Assembly (NCBI GenBank): GCA_035707845.1 | Contig: DASSTP010000216.1 | Location: forward strand, 1-16,385 | Length of the DNA: 16,385 nucleotides | Reading direction: 5' to 3' | From: CAMLHP01 sp035707845 | GTDB taxonomy: Bacteria; Gemmatimonadota; Gemmatimonadetes; Gemmatimonadales; GWC2-71-9 | In this document: piece by piece, positions 1 to 6,371 of the stretch | How the letters are laid out: every line of letters starts with the position of its first letter | Position numbering within the stretch: position 1 is the stretch's first letter | Program-made: the position numbers and the translations under genes | Notes under the pieces: generated by a model | The model's database searches: none | What the model was told of the DNA's origin: nothing | The model's input: only the letters and a program-made list of their open reading frames with translations

Positions 1-194
1 CGCGCTGGCGGCGAGGTGGGTAATGGCGCAGCCAGGACGGCGCTATCCACTTGCGCTGCCGGCGCATTCCCTCCAAAGCAGCGCCGCTCCGCCGGGGGTG
101 CGCCGCCCAGGTCGACGTATCGTTCAAAGGCCTGGATGGCAGCACCGGCATTGCCGGCATTCTGTTCCGCCAGCCCGAGTGCGAAGCGGCGGCA
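1..194 (-). pseudogene. TPR-repeat gene fragment, start-less, cut by window edge
   Basis: The minus strand is open from 194 to the left edge, just after a TGA at 195-197. It contains a stretch that fits a tetratricopeptide repeat well: FALGLAEQNAGNAGAAIQAF, then ERYVDL. The Leu-Gly pair, the Gly-Asn turn, the small Ala and the Phe all fall at consensus spacing (TPR positions 7, 8, 15-16, 20 and 24). No start codon lies between the TGA and the repeat, so as it stands this is a remnant or a frameshifted gene end. It is antisense to the N-terminal 48 codons of the CPBP protease reading frame, and both cannot be normal coding sequence. The residues after about codon 36 do not look like TPR. The alternative is chance similarity in GC-rich DNA. 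Confidence 0.35.
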
Positions 195-716
195 TCACGC
201 CGCCCCGTCATCCCCGCTCTTACGCCCCAGATCCTTCCGGGAATCTTTGGCGGCGTGGCCGCCGGAATCCTGCTGTTCATCTCCCTCCGGTTGTCACCGG
301 CAGCGATCGCGGGATTGCAGGGTCAGTTCACCCCTCCGCTGTATGCCCGCGTGCCTTATGGTGGGATTACGGAGGAGGTACTGCTGCGCTGGGGCCTGAT
401 GACGGTCCTTGCCTGGCTGGCATGGCGATTCGTACAGGGAAAGCGAGGTGCGGCGGGAGCGGGGCTGGTCTGGCTCGGTATCGTCGCGAGTGCGTTGCGC
501 TTCGGCGTCGGACATCTTCCGGTGGCGTCGTACCTGGTTGGCTCCCTGACTGCAGTGGTCGTATTCTTCGTGGTCGGCGTGAACGCTGCGTTTGGCCTGC
601 TGTTTGGCTGGCTGTACTGGCGGCGCGGCCTGGAGTCGGCCATGATCGCCCACGCCTTGACGCACCTCGTGAGCTATGTTGCCACGCAAGTAGCCGGAAG
701 CGCGGGCGCAGCGTGA
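51..716 (+). CDS. CPBP-family intramembrane metalloprotease, N-terminus doubtful
   Basis: This is a membrane protein of the CPBP (CAAX protease and bacteriocin-processing / Abi) family, intramembrane glutamyl endopeptidases of the inner membrane. The family motifs are all present: GGITEEVLLRWG with Glu108-Glu109 and Arg113, FGVGH with His155, Asn178 before FGLLFGW, and IAHALTH with His201 and His205. Hydrophobic segments lie at about residues 64-79, 116-128, 139-153, 160-177 and 178-190. Residues 1-55 from the TTG at 51 are not hydrophobic and match nothing expected, although the family normally has further membrane helices before the EE motif. That part is antisense to a TPR-like fragment. 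The true start may be the GTG at 255 (154 aa), or the gene may be 5'-truncated by a rearrangement near 200. The C-terminal family call is firm; the start and integrity are not. Confidence 0.75.
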   Translation: MRCRRIPSKAAPLRRGCAAQVDVSFKGLDGSTGIAGILFRQPECEAAASRRPVIPALTPQILPGIFGGVAAGILLFISLRLSPAAIAGLQGQFTPPLYARVPYGGITEEVLLRWGLMTVLAWLAWRFVQGKRGAAGAGLVWLGIVASALRFGVGHLPVASYLVGSLTAVVVFFVVGVNAAFGLLFGWLYWRRGLESAMIAHALTHLVSYVATQVAGSAGAA

Positions 717-751
717 CCAGCGGCGCCGCTCGCCCAATCTCAGGAGCCACC

Positions 752-1156
752 ATGTCGCTACGCACCCGCCCGATTGCTACCCTGCTCCTCGTGGCCGCTG
801 CTGGCGCCACCGTTGCGTGCGGATCCCCGACCGATCAGTCGCTCGCCGGCCCGGCCCACGCCACGGTCACCGGACGGGTGACCTCGCCGACCGGCGCCCC
901 GGTTGTCGCGACGCCGGTCGAGATTGCCTGCGCCGGAGGCAGTGCGGCACTCCAGGTCACCACCGACTCTGCCGGGCGCTACATCGTCAACCTGGTGACT
1001 GGCGCGGAGCCGTTCAGTGGCCGCAGTGGCCAGCTGCTGTGCCATTTCACGGAACCGGGCACGATCAGCCCGCGGGCCGAGGCGGACACGGCGCTCACCT
1101 TTGCTCGCGGCACCATCCTCGTGATCCAGCAGATCGTGGATCTCCAGGAGTCGTAG
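752..1156 (+). CDS. small lipoprotein with carboxypeptidase-regulatory-like (beta-sandwich) domain
   Basis: This 134-aa protein starts at an ATG preceded by CAGGAG at 741-746. Residues 1-22 form a signal peptide (Arg4 and Arg6, then a Leu/Val/Ala core), and TVAC with Cys23 is a plausible lipobox, so the protein is probably lipid-anchored. Residues about 37-85 read as a carboxypeptidase regulatory-like or transthyretin-like repeat: ATVTGRVTSPTGAPV, then a TTDSAGRYIV strand. This fold is common in exported proteins as a small beta-sandwich module. Three Cys occur in the mature chain besides the lipid Cys (in IACAG and LLCHF). No enzymatic motif is visible. It sits 35 bp after the CPBP gene and may be cotranscribed with it. 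The specific role is unknown. Confidence 0.75.
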   Translation: MSLRTRPIATLLLVAAAGATVACGSPTDQSLAGPAHATVTGRVTSPTGAPVVATPVEIACAGGSAALQVTTDSAGRYIVNLVTGAEPFSGRSGQLLCHFTEPGTISPRAEADTALTFARGTILVIQQIVDLQES

Positions 1157-1180
1157 GCGCAACGAGCGGCCGCGGCTGTT

Positions 1181-1192
1181 TCCCGTACGGGA
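1181..1192. promoter_or_regulatory. 12-bp perfect palindrome just upstream of the reductase start
   Basis: TCCCGTACGGGA is a perfect 12-base palindrome ending 6 nt before the ATG at 1199. Its right half (ACGGGA) also serves as the only ribosome-binding-like sequence for that gene. It could be an operator half-pair or simply a chance palindrome; nothing else in the sequence tells which. Confidence 0.2.
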
Positions 1193-1198
1193 TGCCAG

Positions 1199-1726
1199 AT
1201 GCGTGACGTGCTCTATCGGGTAGCGGCAAGCCTGGACGGGTACATCGCCGGGCCAAACGGCGAGGTGGACTGGATCGTCCACGATCCCACGATCAATTTC
1301 GCCACGCTCTACGACTCCGTGGACACGGTGCTCCTGGGCCGGCGCACCTATGAGCTCACGCGCCAGCCGGGAGCGCCGGCCTGGCCGAAGGGCTGGCAGG
1401 TCCACGTGTTCTCGCGAACGCTGCGACCCGAGCAGCACCCCGGGGTCACCGTCGTGAGCGACGACGCCGGCGCCCGCGTGGCGGCGCTTCGGGCGGCACC
1501 GGGACGGCAGATCTGGCTGTTCGGCGGTGCCAGCCTGTTCCGGAGTCTGCTCGAGGCCAAAGCGGTGGACGTCATCGAGATCGTGGTCGTACCGGTCCTG
1601 CTCGGCGGCGGCACTCCACTCCTCGAACCGGGCGCAGCAATGACGCGGCTCGCGCTCGATGATATGGAACGGTACCCCAGCGGGCTCCTGCGCCTGCGAT
1701 ACCGGCTCCCGGGCGCCGCTGGCTGA
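1199..1726 (+). CDS. dihydrofolate reductase-like (RibD C-terminal domain) family protein
   Basis: This 175-aa protein is of the RibD-C/DHFR-like family, a stand-alone NADPH-binding reductase fold. Signature segments are VAASLDGYIAGPNGEVDW near the N-terminus (residues 8-25), LLGRRTYE (about 45-52), the nucleotide-binding GRQIWLFGGASLF (about 101-113) and the strand-turn VVPVLLGGGTPLL (about 130-142). These match the YyaP/YwjB-like group, whose substrates are mostly unknown. It is not expected to be the housekeeping folate enzyme FolA, which has different active-site motifs. The ATG at 1199 puts the conserved first strand at the normal distance from the N-terminus. The stop at 1724-1726 directly precedes the next open frame, so it is probably cotranscribed with the membrane protein at 1763. 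Confidence 0.8.
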   Translation: MRDVLYRVAASLDGYIAGPNGEVDWIVHDPTINFATLYDSVDTVLLGRRTYELTRQPGAPAWPKGWQVHVFSRTLRPEQHPGVTVVSDDAGARVAALRAAPGRQIWLFGGASLFRSLLEAKAVDVIEIVVVPVLLGGGTPLLEPGAAMTRLALDDMERYPSGLLRLRYRLPGAAG

Positions 1727-1762
1727 TTGGAGTTGCCTATCCCGCTCACCCAGGAGATAGCG

Positions 1763-2146
1763 ATGTCCCCACGCGAAGTTCCGCTGAGATCTCTCTGCAT
1801 TGCCAGCGCGATCTTTGCGGTGTTCGCCATCGGATACGGTGCCCTGCGGCTCCCGCCCTCGCCGGCAATGAGCCTGCTGCTCAGTTGGGGTCCGCTCATC
1901 AGCGTCGCCTGGTGGCTCGCGGCGGACAACAGGCAGCGGCGCGTGATCGGGGCGTTTGATGCCGGCCTGCTCTTCTACCTCGCCTCGCCGCTGACCCTGC
2001 CCTGGTATGCGCTGCGCTCGCGTGGTCGCGCCGGATGGGCGCTCCTGGCGCAACTCTACCTGCTTTCCCTGGTTTACCCACTCGGATTCATGCTGGGCGA
2101 ATTGCTCCGCTGGGTTGGCGAATTGCTGCGCTGGCGTCTCCACTGA
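1763..2146 (+). CDS. small four-helix membrane protein of unknown function
   Basis: This is a 127-aa hydrophobic protein that I do not recognise. The frame is open from a TTG at 1727, but AGGAG at 1752-1756 sits 6 nt before the ATG at 1763, so I chose that start. Probable membrane segments are at residues 10-28, 33-54, 64-84 and 88-112. A basic loop (NRQRR, about 57-61) and a second one (RSRGR, about 85-89) separate them. The C-terminus carries a small internal duplication, GELLRW twice, seven residues apart, encoded by a 21-bp tandem repeat. It is a neighbour of another small membrane protein at 2212. No catalytic or ligand-binding motif is visible. Confidence 0.7.
   Translation: MSPREVPLRSLCIASAIFAVFAIGYGALRLPPSPAMSLLLSWGPLISVAWWLAADNRQRRVIGAFDAGLLFYLASPLTLPWYALRSRGRAGWALLAQLYLLSLVYPLGFMLGELLRWVGELLRWRLH
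2096..2134 (+). repeat. 21-bp period tandem duplication inside a membrane-protein gene
   Basis: GGCGAATTGCTCCGCTGG at 2096-2113 recurs at 2117-2134 with one mismatch (C to G at the 12th base). The period is 21 bp, so the frame is kept and the protein gains a second GELLRW heptad at its C-terminus. Confidence 0.75.
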
Positions 2147-2211
2147 CGGCCGGTGGCTCGCATCGCCGCCGAAGAGCAGTATCGTTAGGGAGCCCATTCA
2201 GGAGCGTAGCA

Positions 2212-2514
2212 ATGTCGCGTGAAGCACTGGGCGTGCTCTGCGGACTGGCCTTCGGGCTGGTCAGCGTCGCCACCATGATTCCGCTGGCCTTTCCGGACAA
2301 GCGCACGGCACTGACCGCCGCCTTCGTGGATCGGTTCGCCATCGGGTTTGTCATCGCTGTGGCCGGCGTGAGCTGGCCCGGATGGCTGGCAGGCCTCTTC
2401 TTCGGTCTGCTGCTCAGCCTGCCTTCAGCTATTGTCACCAAGGCCTGGGCGCCCATCCTCGGCATGGGCGCGGTTGGCGGCGTGATCATCGGGCTCATCG
2501 TCCGCGCCGCCTGA
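2212..2514 (+). CDS. small hydrophobic membrane protein, unknown function
   Basis: This 100-aa protein starts at the ATG at 2212, which follows CAGGAG at 2199-2204 with 7 nt spacing. Probable membrane helices lie at residues 6-25, 39-71 (possibly two short helices, FAIGFVIAVAGV and WLAGLFFGLLLSLP) and 78-97. The charged loop PDKRT separates the first two. Several small-residue motifs (GLAFGLVS, GMGAVGGVIIGLI) suggest tight helix packing. I do not recognise the family. It lies between a four-helix membrane protein and an exported serine hydrolase, all on one strand with gaps of 65 and 30 bp, so an operon is possible. Confidence 0.65.
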   Translation: MSREALGVLCGLAFGLVSVATMIPLAFPDKRTALTAAFVDRFAIGFVIAVAGVSWPGWLAGLFFGLLLSLPSAIVTKAWAPILGMGAVGGVIIGLIVRAA

Positions 2515-2544
2515 AGGCGGACATTCCGCAGGGGATCTCGACCA

Positions 2545-4023
2545 ATGGGCTTCCGCACACCGTTTCGTTCAGGCCTGACTGCCGCGACGCTCGCACTCGC
2601 TGCGCTGCCGTCGGCGGCGGTGCCGCAAGGCCCTGCGGCGGCCGCCATCAACCGCCTGATGACGCGCGCCGCCGAGTATGGCCAGTTGAACGGCGCCGTC
2701 CTGGTGGCGGACGGCGGACAGATCGTGTACGAGCACGCTTTCGGCCTTGCCAACATGGAGCTGAAGGCCCCGAACACGACCCGGACGCGCTTCGAGATCG
2801 CCTCGATGACCAAGCCCATGACCGCGATCCTGGCCATGCAGCTGGTGCAGGAAGGAAAGCTGCGTCTCGACGGGAAGATCTCCGACTACCTGCCCTGGTA
2901 TCCGTCCGAGAGCGGAAGCCGGATCACCGTCGAGCAGCTGCTCAACCACACGTCCGGTATTCCGGGAGACATAGCCTTCGATGAGCCGAGCCCGGGGGCG
3001 GAGGTCGTCGCGGCAATCAACGCGGACATGTTCTCGAACGACTCGCTCGTGAAGCTGATCGCGCGCCGTCCCCTTCAGTTCGAGCCGGGCACGAACTTCG
3101 GCTACAGCAGCGATGCCTACGCGGTGCTGGGCGCTATCATCGCGCAGGTCGCGGGAGAGCCTTACTGGCGGGCGCTGCGTGAGCGCGTGCTTGATCGCGC
3201 CGGGATGACAGAGACCGGCATCAGTTACCTGGCGCCGCTCGTCCCGCAGCGCGCGGCGGGCTACGCGCAGAGCTTTGACGGCTACACCAACGCGCCCCAC
3301 ATCGGCGCGACGCCGGCGGGCGGCCTCTACTCCACGCTGCGCGACCTCTACCGGTTTGACCAGGCGCTCTACGGCGACACGCTGGTCAACGAGCAATCGA
3401 AGGCGCGTCTCTTTGCGGTGCGCAGCGTGGCCACGGCCTATGGCTGGAAGACGGGCGAGGACACGCTCCCAGATGGCACGAGGCGACGGGTGCTCCGCAC
3501 CACCGGCGGGCTTCCGGGGTTCCAGGCGCTGATGGTCCGGAATCCGGACGCTCGCCGCACCATCATTCTTCTTTCCAATACCCGCGACCTGGTCTGGCGC
3601 TTCGACGACTTCGCCGTGGCGATCGGACGGATCCTGGACGGGCGACCATACGTGATGCCCAGGCGATCCGTCGCCGAGGCCATTGCCGCGTCGGTCAAGG
3701 CGGGACACCCTGCGACCGCCGTCACACGGGAGTTCGACGCCATGCGCGCCGACACCGCCACGTTCGCGCTCTCCGAGCAGGAGATGAACCAGCTCGGCTA
3801 CTTTTTCCTCTCGCGCGGCGCGCTGTCGCAGTCGGTTGAAGTCTTCGCGCTCAATGTGCGCGCGTTCCCACGTTCGGCGAACGTGTACGACAGCATGGGC
3901 GAAGCGCAACTGGCGCGCGGCGACACCACGCGCGCGGTTGCCAGCTACCGCAGGTCACTGGAGCTCAACCCGGCCAATACCAATGCGAGCGACGTCCTGA
4001 AGCGCATTGCTCCGAGGCCGTGA
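2545..4023 (+). CDS. exported S12-family serine hydrolase (class C beta-lactamase fold) with C-terminal TPR tail
   Basis: This 492-aa protein belongs to the beta-lactamase / penicillin-binding S12 superfamily (esterases, D-Ala-D-Ala peptidases, lactamases). Residues 1-26 form a signal peptide (FRTPFRSG, a hydrophobic core, then PSAAV), so it acts in the periplasm or outside. The nucleophile motif SMTK gives Ser87 and Lys90. The second motif is Tyr187-Ser-Ser in NFGYSSDAY. The typical PAGGLYST segment follows at about 257-264. At the usual third motif (H/K-x-G) it reads Thr319-Thr-Gly-Gly before LPGFQ, so the basic residue is absent. Residues about 420-490 form TPR-like helices; the clearest repeat is at 445-476, ending RRSLELNP. 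The ATG at 2545 follows CAGGGG at 2529-2534. The S12 fold is certain, the substrate is not, and a resistance role should not be assumed. Confidence 0.88.
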   Translation: MGFRTPFRSGLTAATLALAALPSAAVPQGPAAAAINRLMTRAAEYGQLNGAVLVADGGQIVYEHAFGLANMELKAPNTTRTRFEIASMTKPMTAILAMQLVQEGKLRLDGKISDYLPWYPSESGSRITVEQLLNHTSGIPGDIAFDEPSPGAEVVAAINADMFSNDSLVKLIARRPLQFEPGTNFGYSSDAYAVLGAIIAQVAGEPYWRALRERVLDRAGMTETGISYLAPLVPQRAAGYAQSFDGYTNAPHIGATPAGGLYSTLRDLYRFDQALYGDTLVNEQSKARLFAVRSVATAYGWKTGEDTLPDGTRRRVLRTTGGLPGFQALMVRNPDARRTIILLSNTRDLVWRFDDFAVAIGRILDGRPYVMPRRSVAEAIAASVKAGHPATAVTREFDAMRADTATFALSEQEMNQLGYFFLSRGALSQSVEVFALNVRAFPRSANVYDSMGEAQLARGDTTRAVASYRRSLELNPANTNASDVLKRIAPRP

Positions 4024-4035
4024 AGGAGAGGCCGC

Positions 4036-4533
4036 ATGGCAGTAACTCGCATGGACAATATCGGCATCGTAGTGGACGACCTCGATGCCGCAGTCGCGTT
4101 CTTTCTTGAGCTGGGCCTCACCCTGGAAGGCCGCATGCCCATCGAGGGGGAATGGGCGGGCCGAGTCACCGGCGTGCACGGTCAGCGCGTCGAGATTGCC
4201 ATGATGCGCACACCCGACGGCCACAGCAGGCTCGAGCTCTCGCACTTCCACTCCCCCGCCATCACCTCCGATCACCGGATGGCCCCGGTCAACGCGCTGG
4301 GCTACCTGCGCGTAATGTTCGCCGTTGACGACCTCGACGACACACTCGCCCGGCTCGGCCGGCTGGGCGCCACGGTGGTTGATGAGGTGGTCAACTACCA
4401 GGGCGTCTATCGGCTCTGCTACATCCGGGGCCCCGAAGGCATTCTTCTCGGGCTCGCCGAGCAGCTGGGGCAGCAGGCCACCCGGGAGAATCCCATGGAA
4501 CGGAAGGGCGGCACGCCAACCGATTCCAGGTGA
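4036..4533 (+). CDS. VOC-family (glyoxalase/bleomycin-resistance fold) protein
   Basis: This 165-aa protein consists of two paired beta-alpha-beta-beta-beta modules: MDNIGIVVDDLDAAVAFF at residues 6-23 starts the first and GYLRVMFAVDDLDDTLARL at 89-107 starts the second. Candidate metal-ligand glutamates are Glu67 (RLELS) and Glu142 (GLAEQL). The residue usually His at the start of module 1 is Asn8, so metal binding may be partial or absent. The length is normal for a single-domain VOC protein apart from a polar tail after 145. AAGGAG at 4023-4028 overlaps the stop of the upstream serine hydrolase and sits 7 nt before the ATG, suggesting coupled expression. VOC proteins include lyases, dioxygenases and antibiotic-binding proteins; the sequence does not decide among them. 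Confidence 0.85.
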   Translation: MAVTRMDNIGIVVDDLDAAVAFFLELGLTLEGRMPIEGEWAGRVTGVHGQRVEIAMMRTPDGHSRLELSHFHSPAITSDHRMAPVNALGYLRVMFAVDDLDDTLARLGRLGATVVDEVVNYQGVYRLCYIRGPEGILLGLAEQLGQQATRENPMERKGGTPTDSR

Positions 4534-4561
4534 CGCGGGCCGCGCTTCAGGCTCGAGCCGA

Positions 4562-4591
4562 TTGGACGAGTCGCAAGTTTGGCCCTATGTT
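4562..4591 (+). promoter_or_regulatory. possible sigma70-type promoter before the six-gene operon
   Basis: TTGGAC (4562-4567) and TATGTT (4586-4591) are separated by 18 bases and lie 35 bp before the GTG start at 4627. The -10 matches consensus at four of six bases and the -35 at three. It occupies the only gap longer than 90 bp before the coupled operon, which supports a promoter here, but the match is modest. Confidence 0.3.
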
Positions 4592-4626
4592 CCCGGCGCC
4601 CCCCTTCACATCCATCGGACCGGCGC

Positions 4627-5340
4627 GTGCGCATTGGCGACATGAACTGGATGCAGGTCGACGCCTATCTCAAGCGCGACGACCGGGCCGTCCTGCCGCT
4701 CGGTAGTACCGAACAGCACAGCTACCTCCGCCTGACGGTCGACGCCATCCTCCCCGAGCGGGTGGCCGTGGAAGCCGCCGAACCCCTCGGCATTCCAGTG
4801 TTCCCGGCACTCGCGTACGGCGTGACGCCGTACTTCCGCGAGTTTCCGGGCTCGATCTCGCTGCGCGTCTCGACCCACCTCGAAGTGGTGCGTGACATCC
4901 TGGACAGCATGGCGCACAGTGGCTTCCGCCGCATCCTCATCTGCAACGGGCATGGTGGCAACGGCGCGGCCACCCAGCTGGCGCAGGAATGGGCCGCGGA
5001 TCATCCCGGCTGCAAGGTGATCTTCCACAACTGGTGGAACGCGCCCAGGACCTGGGCCACGGTGCAGGCCATCGACCCGGTCGCGTCGCACGGATCGTGG
5101 ATGGAAAACTTCCCCTGGACCCGCCTTGAGGGTCTTGCCCTGCCGCAGACCCAGCGGCCCATGGTCAACATGGCGCAGCTGCGTGCCCTCGACCCGGTCG
5201 CCCTGCGCGGTTTCCTGGGCGACGGCAACTTCGGCGGGCTGTATGAGCGGCCGGATGAAGACCTGCTGGCCATCTGGCAGGTGGCCGTGGAGGAGACGCG
5301 CGAGCTCCTGGACGGCAACTGGGGCGCACCGGCGGCATGA
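4627..5340 (+). CDS. creatininase-family amidohydrolase
   Basis: This 237-aa cytoplasmic metal-dependent hydrolase belongs to the creatininase superfamily. Its members open cyclic amides (creatinine) or hydrolyse formamides, lactone-like rings or small peptides (MftE-type). Probable metal ligands are Glu29 and His31 in LGSTEQHSYL, Asp39 in LTVDAI, and His109 in the glycine-rich NGHGGN loop (107-112). The STEQHSYL variant differs from the classical STEQHGPHL form, placing it in a side branch. The frame is open to a TTG at 4579. I chose the GTG at 4627 because the product MRIGDMNWMQ begins the way this subfamily usually does and follows the candidate promoter; an ATG at 4642 is also possible. 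Its stop overlaps the next start by ATGA. It is the first gene of the coupled catabolic block. True creatinine turnover is not implied. Confidence 0.85.
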   Translation: MRIGDMNWMQVDAYLKRDDRAVLPLGSTEQHSYLRLTVDAILPERVAVEAAEPLGIPVFPALAYGVTPYFREFPGSISLRVSTHLEVVRDILDSMAHSGFRRILICNGHGGNGAATQLAQEWAADHPGCKVIFHNWWNAPRTWATVQAIDPVASHGSWMENFPWTRLEGLALPQTQRPMVNMAQLRALDPVALRGFLGDGNFGGLYERPDEDLLAIWQVAVEETRELLDGNWGAPAA

Positions 5341-6371
5341 CGGCGCCGGCGCGATGCCTGGTCTGGGGCGCGGGAGCGATCGGCGGCACACTCGGCGCGT
5401 ACCTCGCCCGCGCCGGCCTGGACGTCACCTTCGTGGATACCGTCAGCGACCACGTTGACGCGATCAACCGGGCCGGCTTCAGGGTGACCGGTCCGGTCGC
5501 GGAATTCACGGTGCGCACGCCGGCCTTCACGCCGGCGATGCTGCATGGCGAGTGGAATACCGTCATCCTCGCGACGAAAGCACAGCACACCGAGGTCGCC
5601 ACCCGGGCACTCCTGCCCCATCTCTCGACGCTCGGCTGCGTCATTTCGGCGCAGAACGGACTCAACGAGCTCGCCATCGCTTCGATCGTCGGTGAGTCCC
5701 GGACGGTGGGCGCCTTCGTCAACTTCGGGGCGGACTACCTGGAGCCCGGGGTGATCCACTTCGGCGGCCGTGGCACGGTGCGGGTGGGTGAGGTCTTCGG
5801 TCCCGCGCGGATCTCGCCGCGGGTCATCGCGATTCGCGATGCATGGCGGCAGTTCGAGCGGCAGGCAGAGGCGACGGACAACCTGTGGGGCTACCTCTGG
5901 GGCAAGGAAGCCTACGGTGCGATGCTGTTCGCCAACGCACTGAGCGGCGACTCAATCGCCGACGGGCTTGCCCGTCCCGAACACCGCGATCTCTACGTGG
6001 CCTTGGCAAGAGAGATTCTCGCTGTCGCGGCCGCGCGCGGCATCACCCCGGAGTCGTTCGACGGGTTTGACCCCGCGGCGTACCTGCCGGCGGCGGCCGC
6101 GGATGCCGCGGACCGGTCGCTGGAGGCGCTGGTTGCCCACAATCGCAAGTCAGCCAAGACCCACAGCGGTATCTGGCGCGACCTCACCGTTCGGAAGCGG
6201 CCCACCGAGGTGGACGCGCAGCTCGGGATCGTCGTGCAACTTGGCCGAGAAGCCGGCGTGCCGACTCCGCTCACGGCGCGAGTGGTCCAGCTGATTCACG
6301 ACATTGAACGCGGCGTGACCCCGATGTCGCTCGAGACGCTGAATGCGCTCGCGGCCGGGGTCGCCGCATGA
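5337..6371 (+). CDS. ketopantoate reductase-like (PanE/ApbA family) dehydrogenase
   Basis: This 344-aa protein has the two-domain PanE/ApbA architecture. The N-terminal Rossmann domain carries GAGAIGG at residues 11-17, and Asp34 sits at the end of the second strand (TFVDT). An acidic residue there usually favours NAD(H) over NADP(H), unlike biosynthetic PanE. Other family positions are Lys81 (KAQHT), Asn107 (SAQNG), the catalytic-type Lys190 (WGKEAYGAMLFAN) and Asn200. The C-terminal substrate domain ends with HSGIWRDLTVRKRPTEVD (276-293). It is longer than typical PanE, about 300 aa. ATGA overlaps join it to both neighbours. In a catabolic operon an oxidative role on a 2-hydroxy or similar acid is more likely than pantothenate synthesis; this is inference, so I give no panE symbol. 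Confidence 0.85.
   Translation: MTAPARCLVWGAGAIGGTLGAYLARAGLDVTFVDTVSDHVDAINRAGFRVTGPVAEFTVRTPAFTPAMLHGEWNTVILATKAQHTEVATRALLPHLSTLGCVISAQNGLNELAIASIVGESRTVGAFVNFGADYLEPGVIHFGGRGTVRVGEVFGPARISPRVIAIRDAWRQFERQAEATDNLWGYLWGKEAYGAMLFANALSGDSIADGLARPEHRDLYVALAREILAVAAARGITPESFDGFDPAAYLPAAAADAADRSLEALVAHNRKSAKTHSGIWRDLTVRKRPTEVDAQLGIVVQLGREAGVPTPLTARVVQLIHDIERGVTPMSLETLNALAAGVAA

Noticed and set aside
23..1156. A 377-codon plus-strand frame spanning the protease and the small lipoprotein.
   Set aside because: Only its last 134 codons, from the ATG at 752, look like protein (signal peptide, lipobox, beta domain). The rest is an Arg/Pro-rich shadow of the protease frame.
758..2197. A 479-codon minus-strand open frame opposite the lipoprotein, reductase and small membrane protein.
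   Set aside because: It is Arg/Glu/Gly-rich without domains and antisense to recognisable genes, as expected for high-GC DNA.
2569..3909. A 446-codon minus-strand open frame opposite the serine hydrolase.
   Set aside because: It has low-complexity composition with many Arg, His and Val and no motif, and the opposite strand encodes a complete S12 enzyme.
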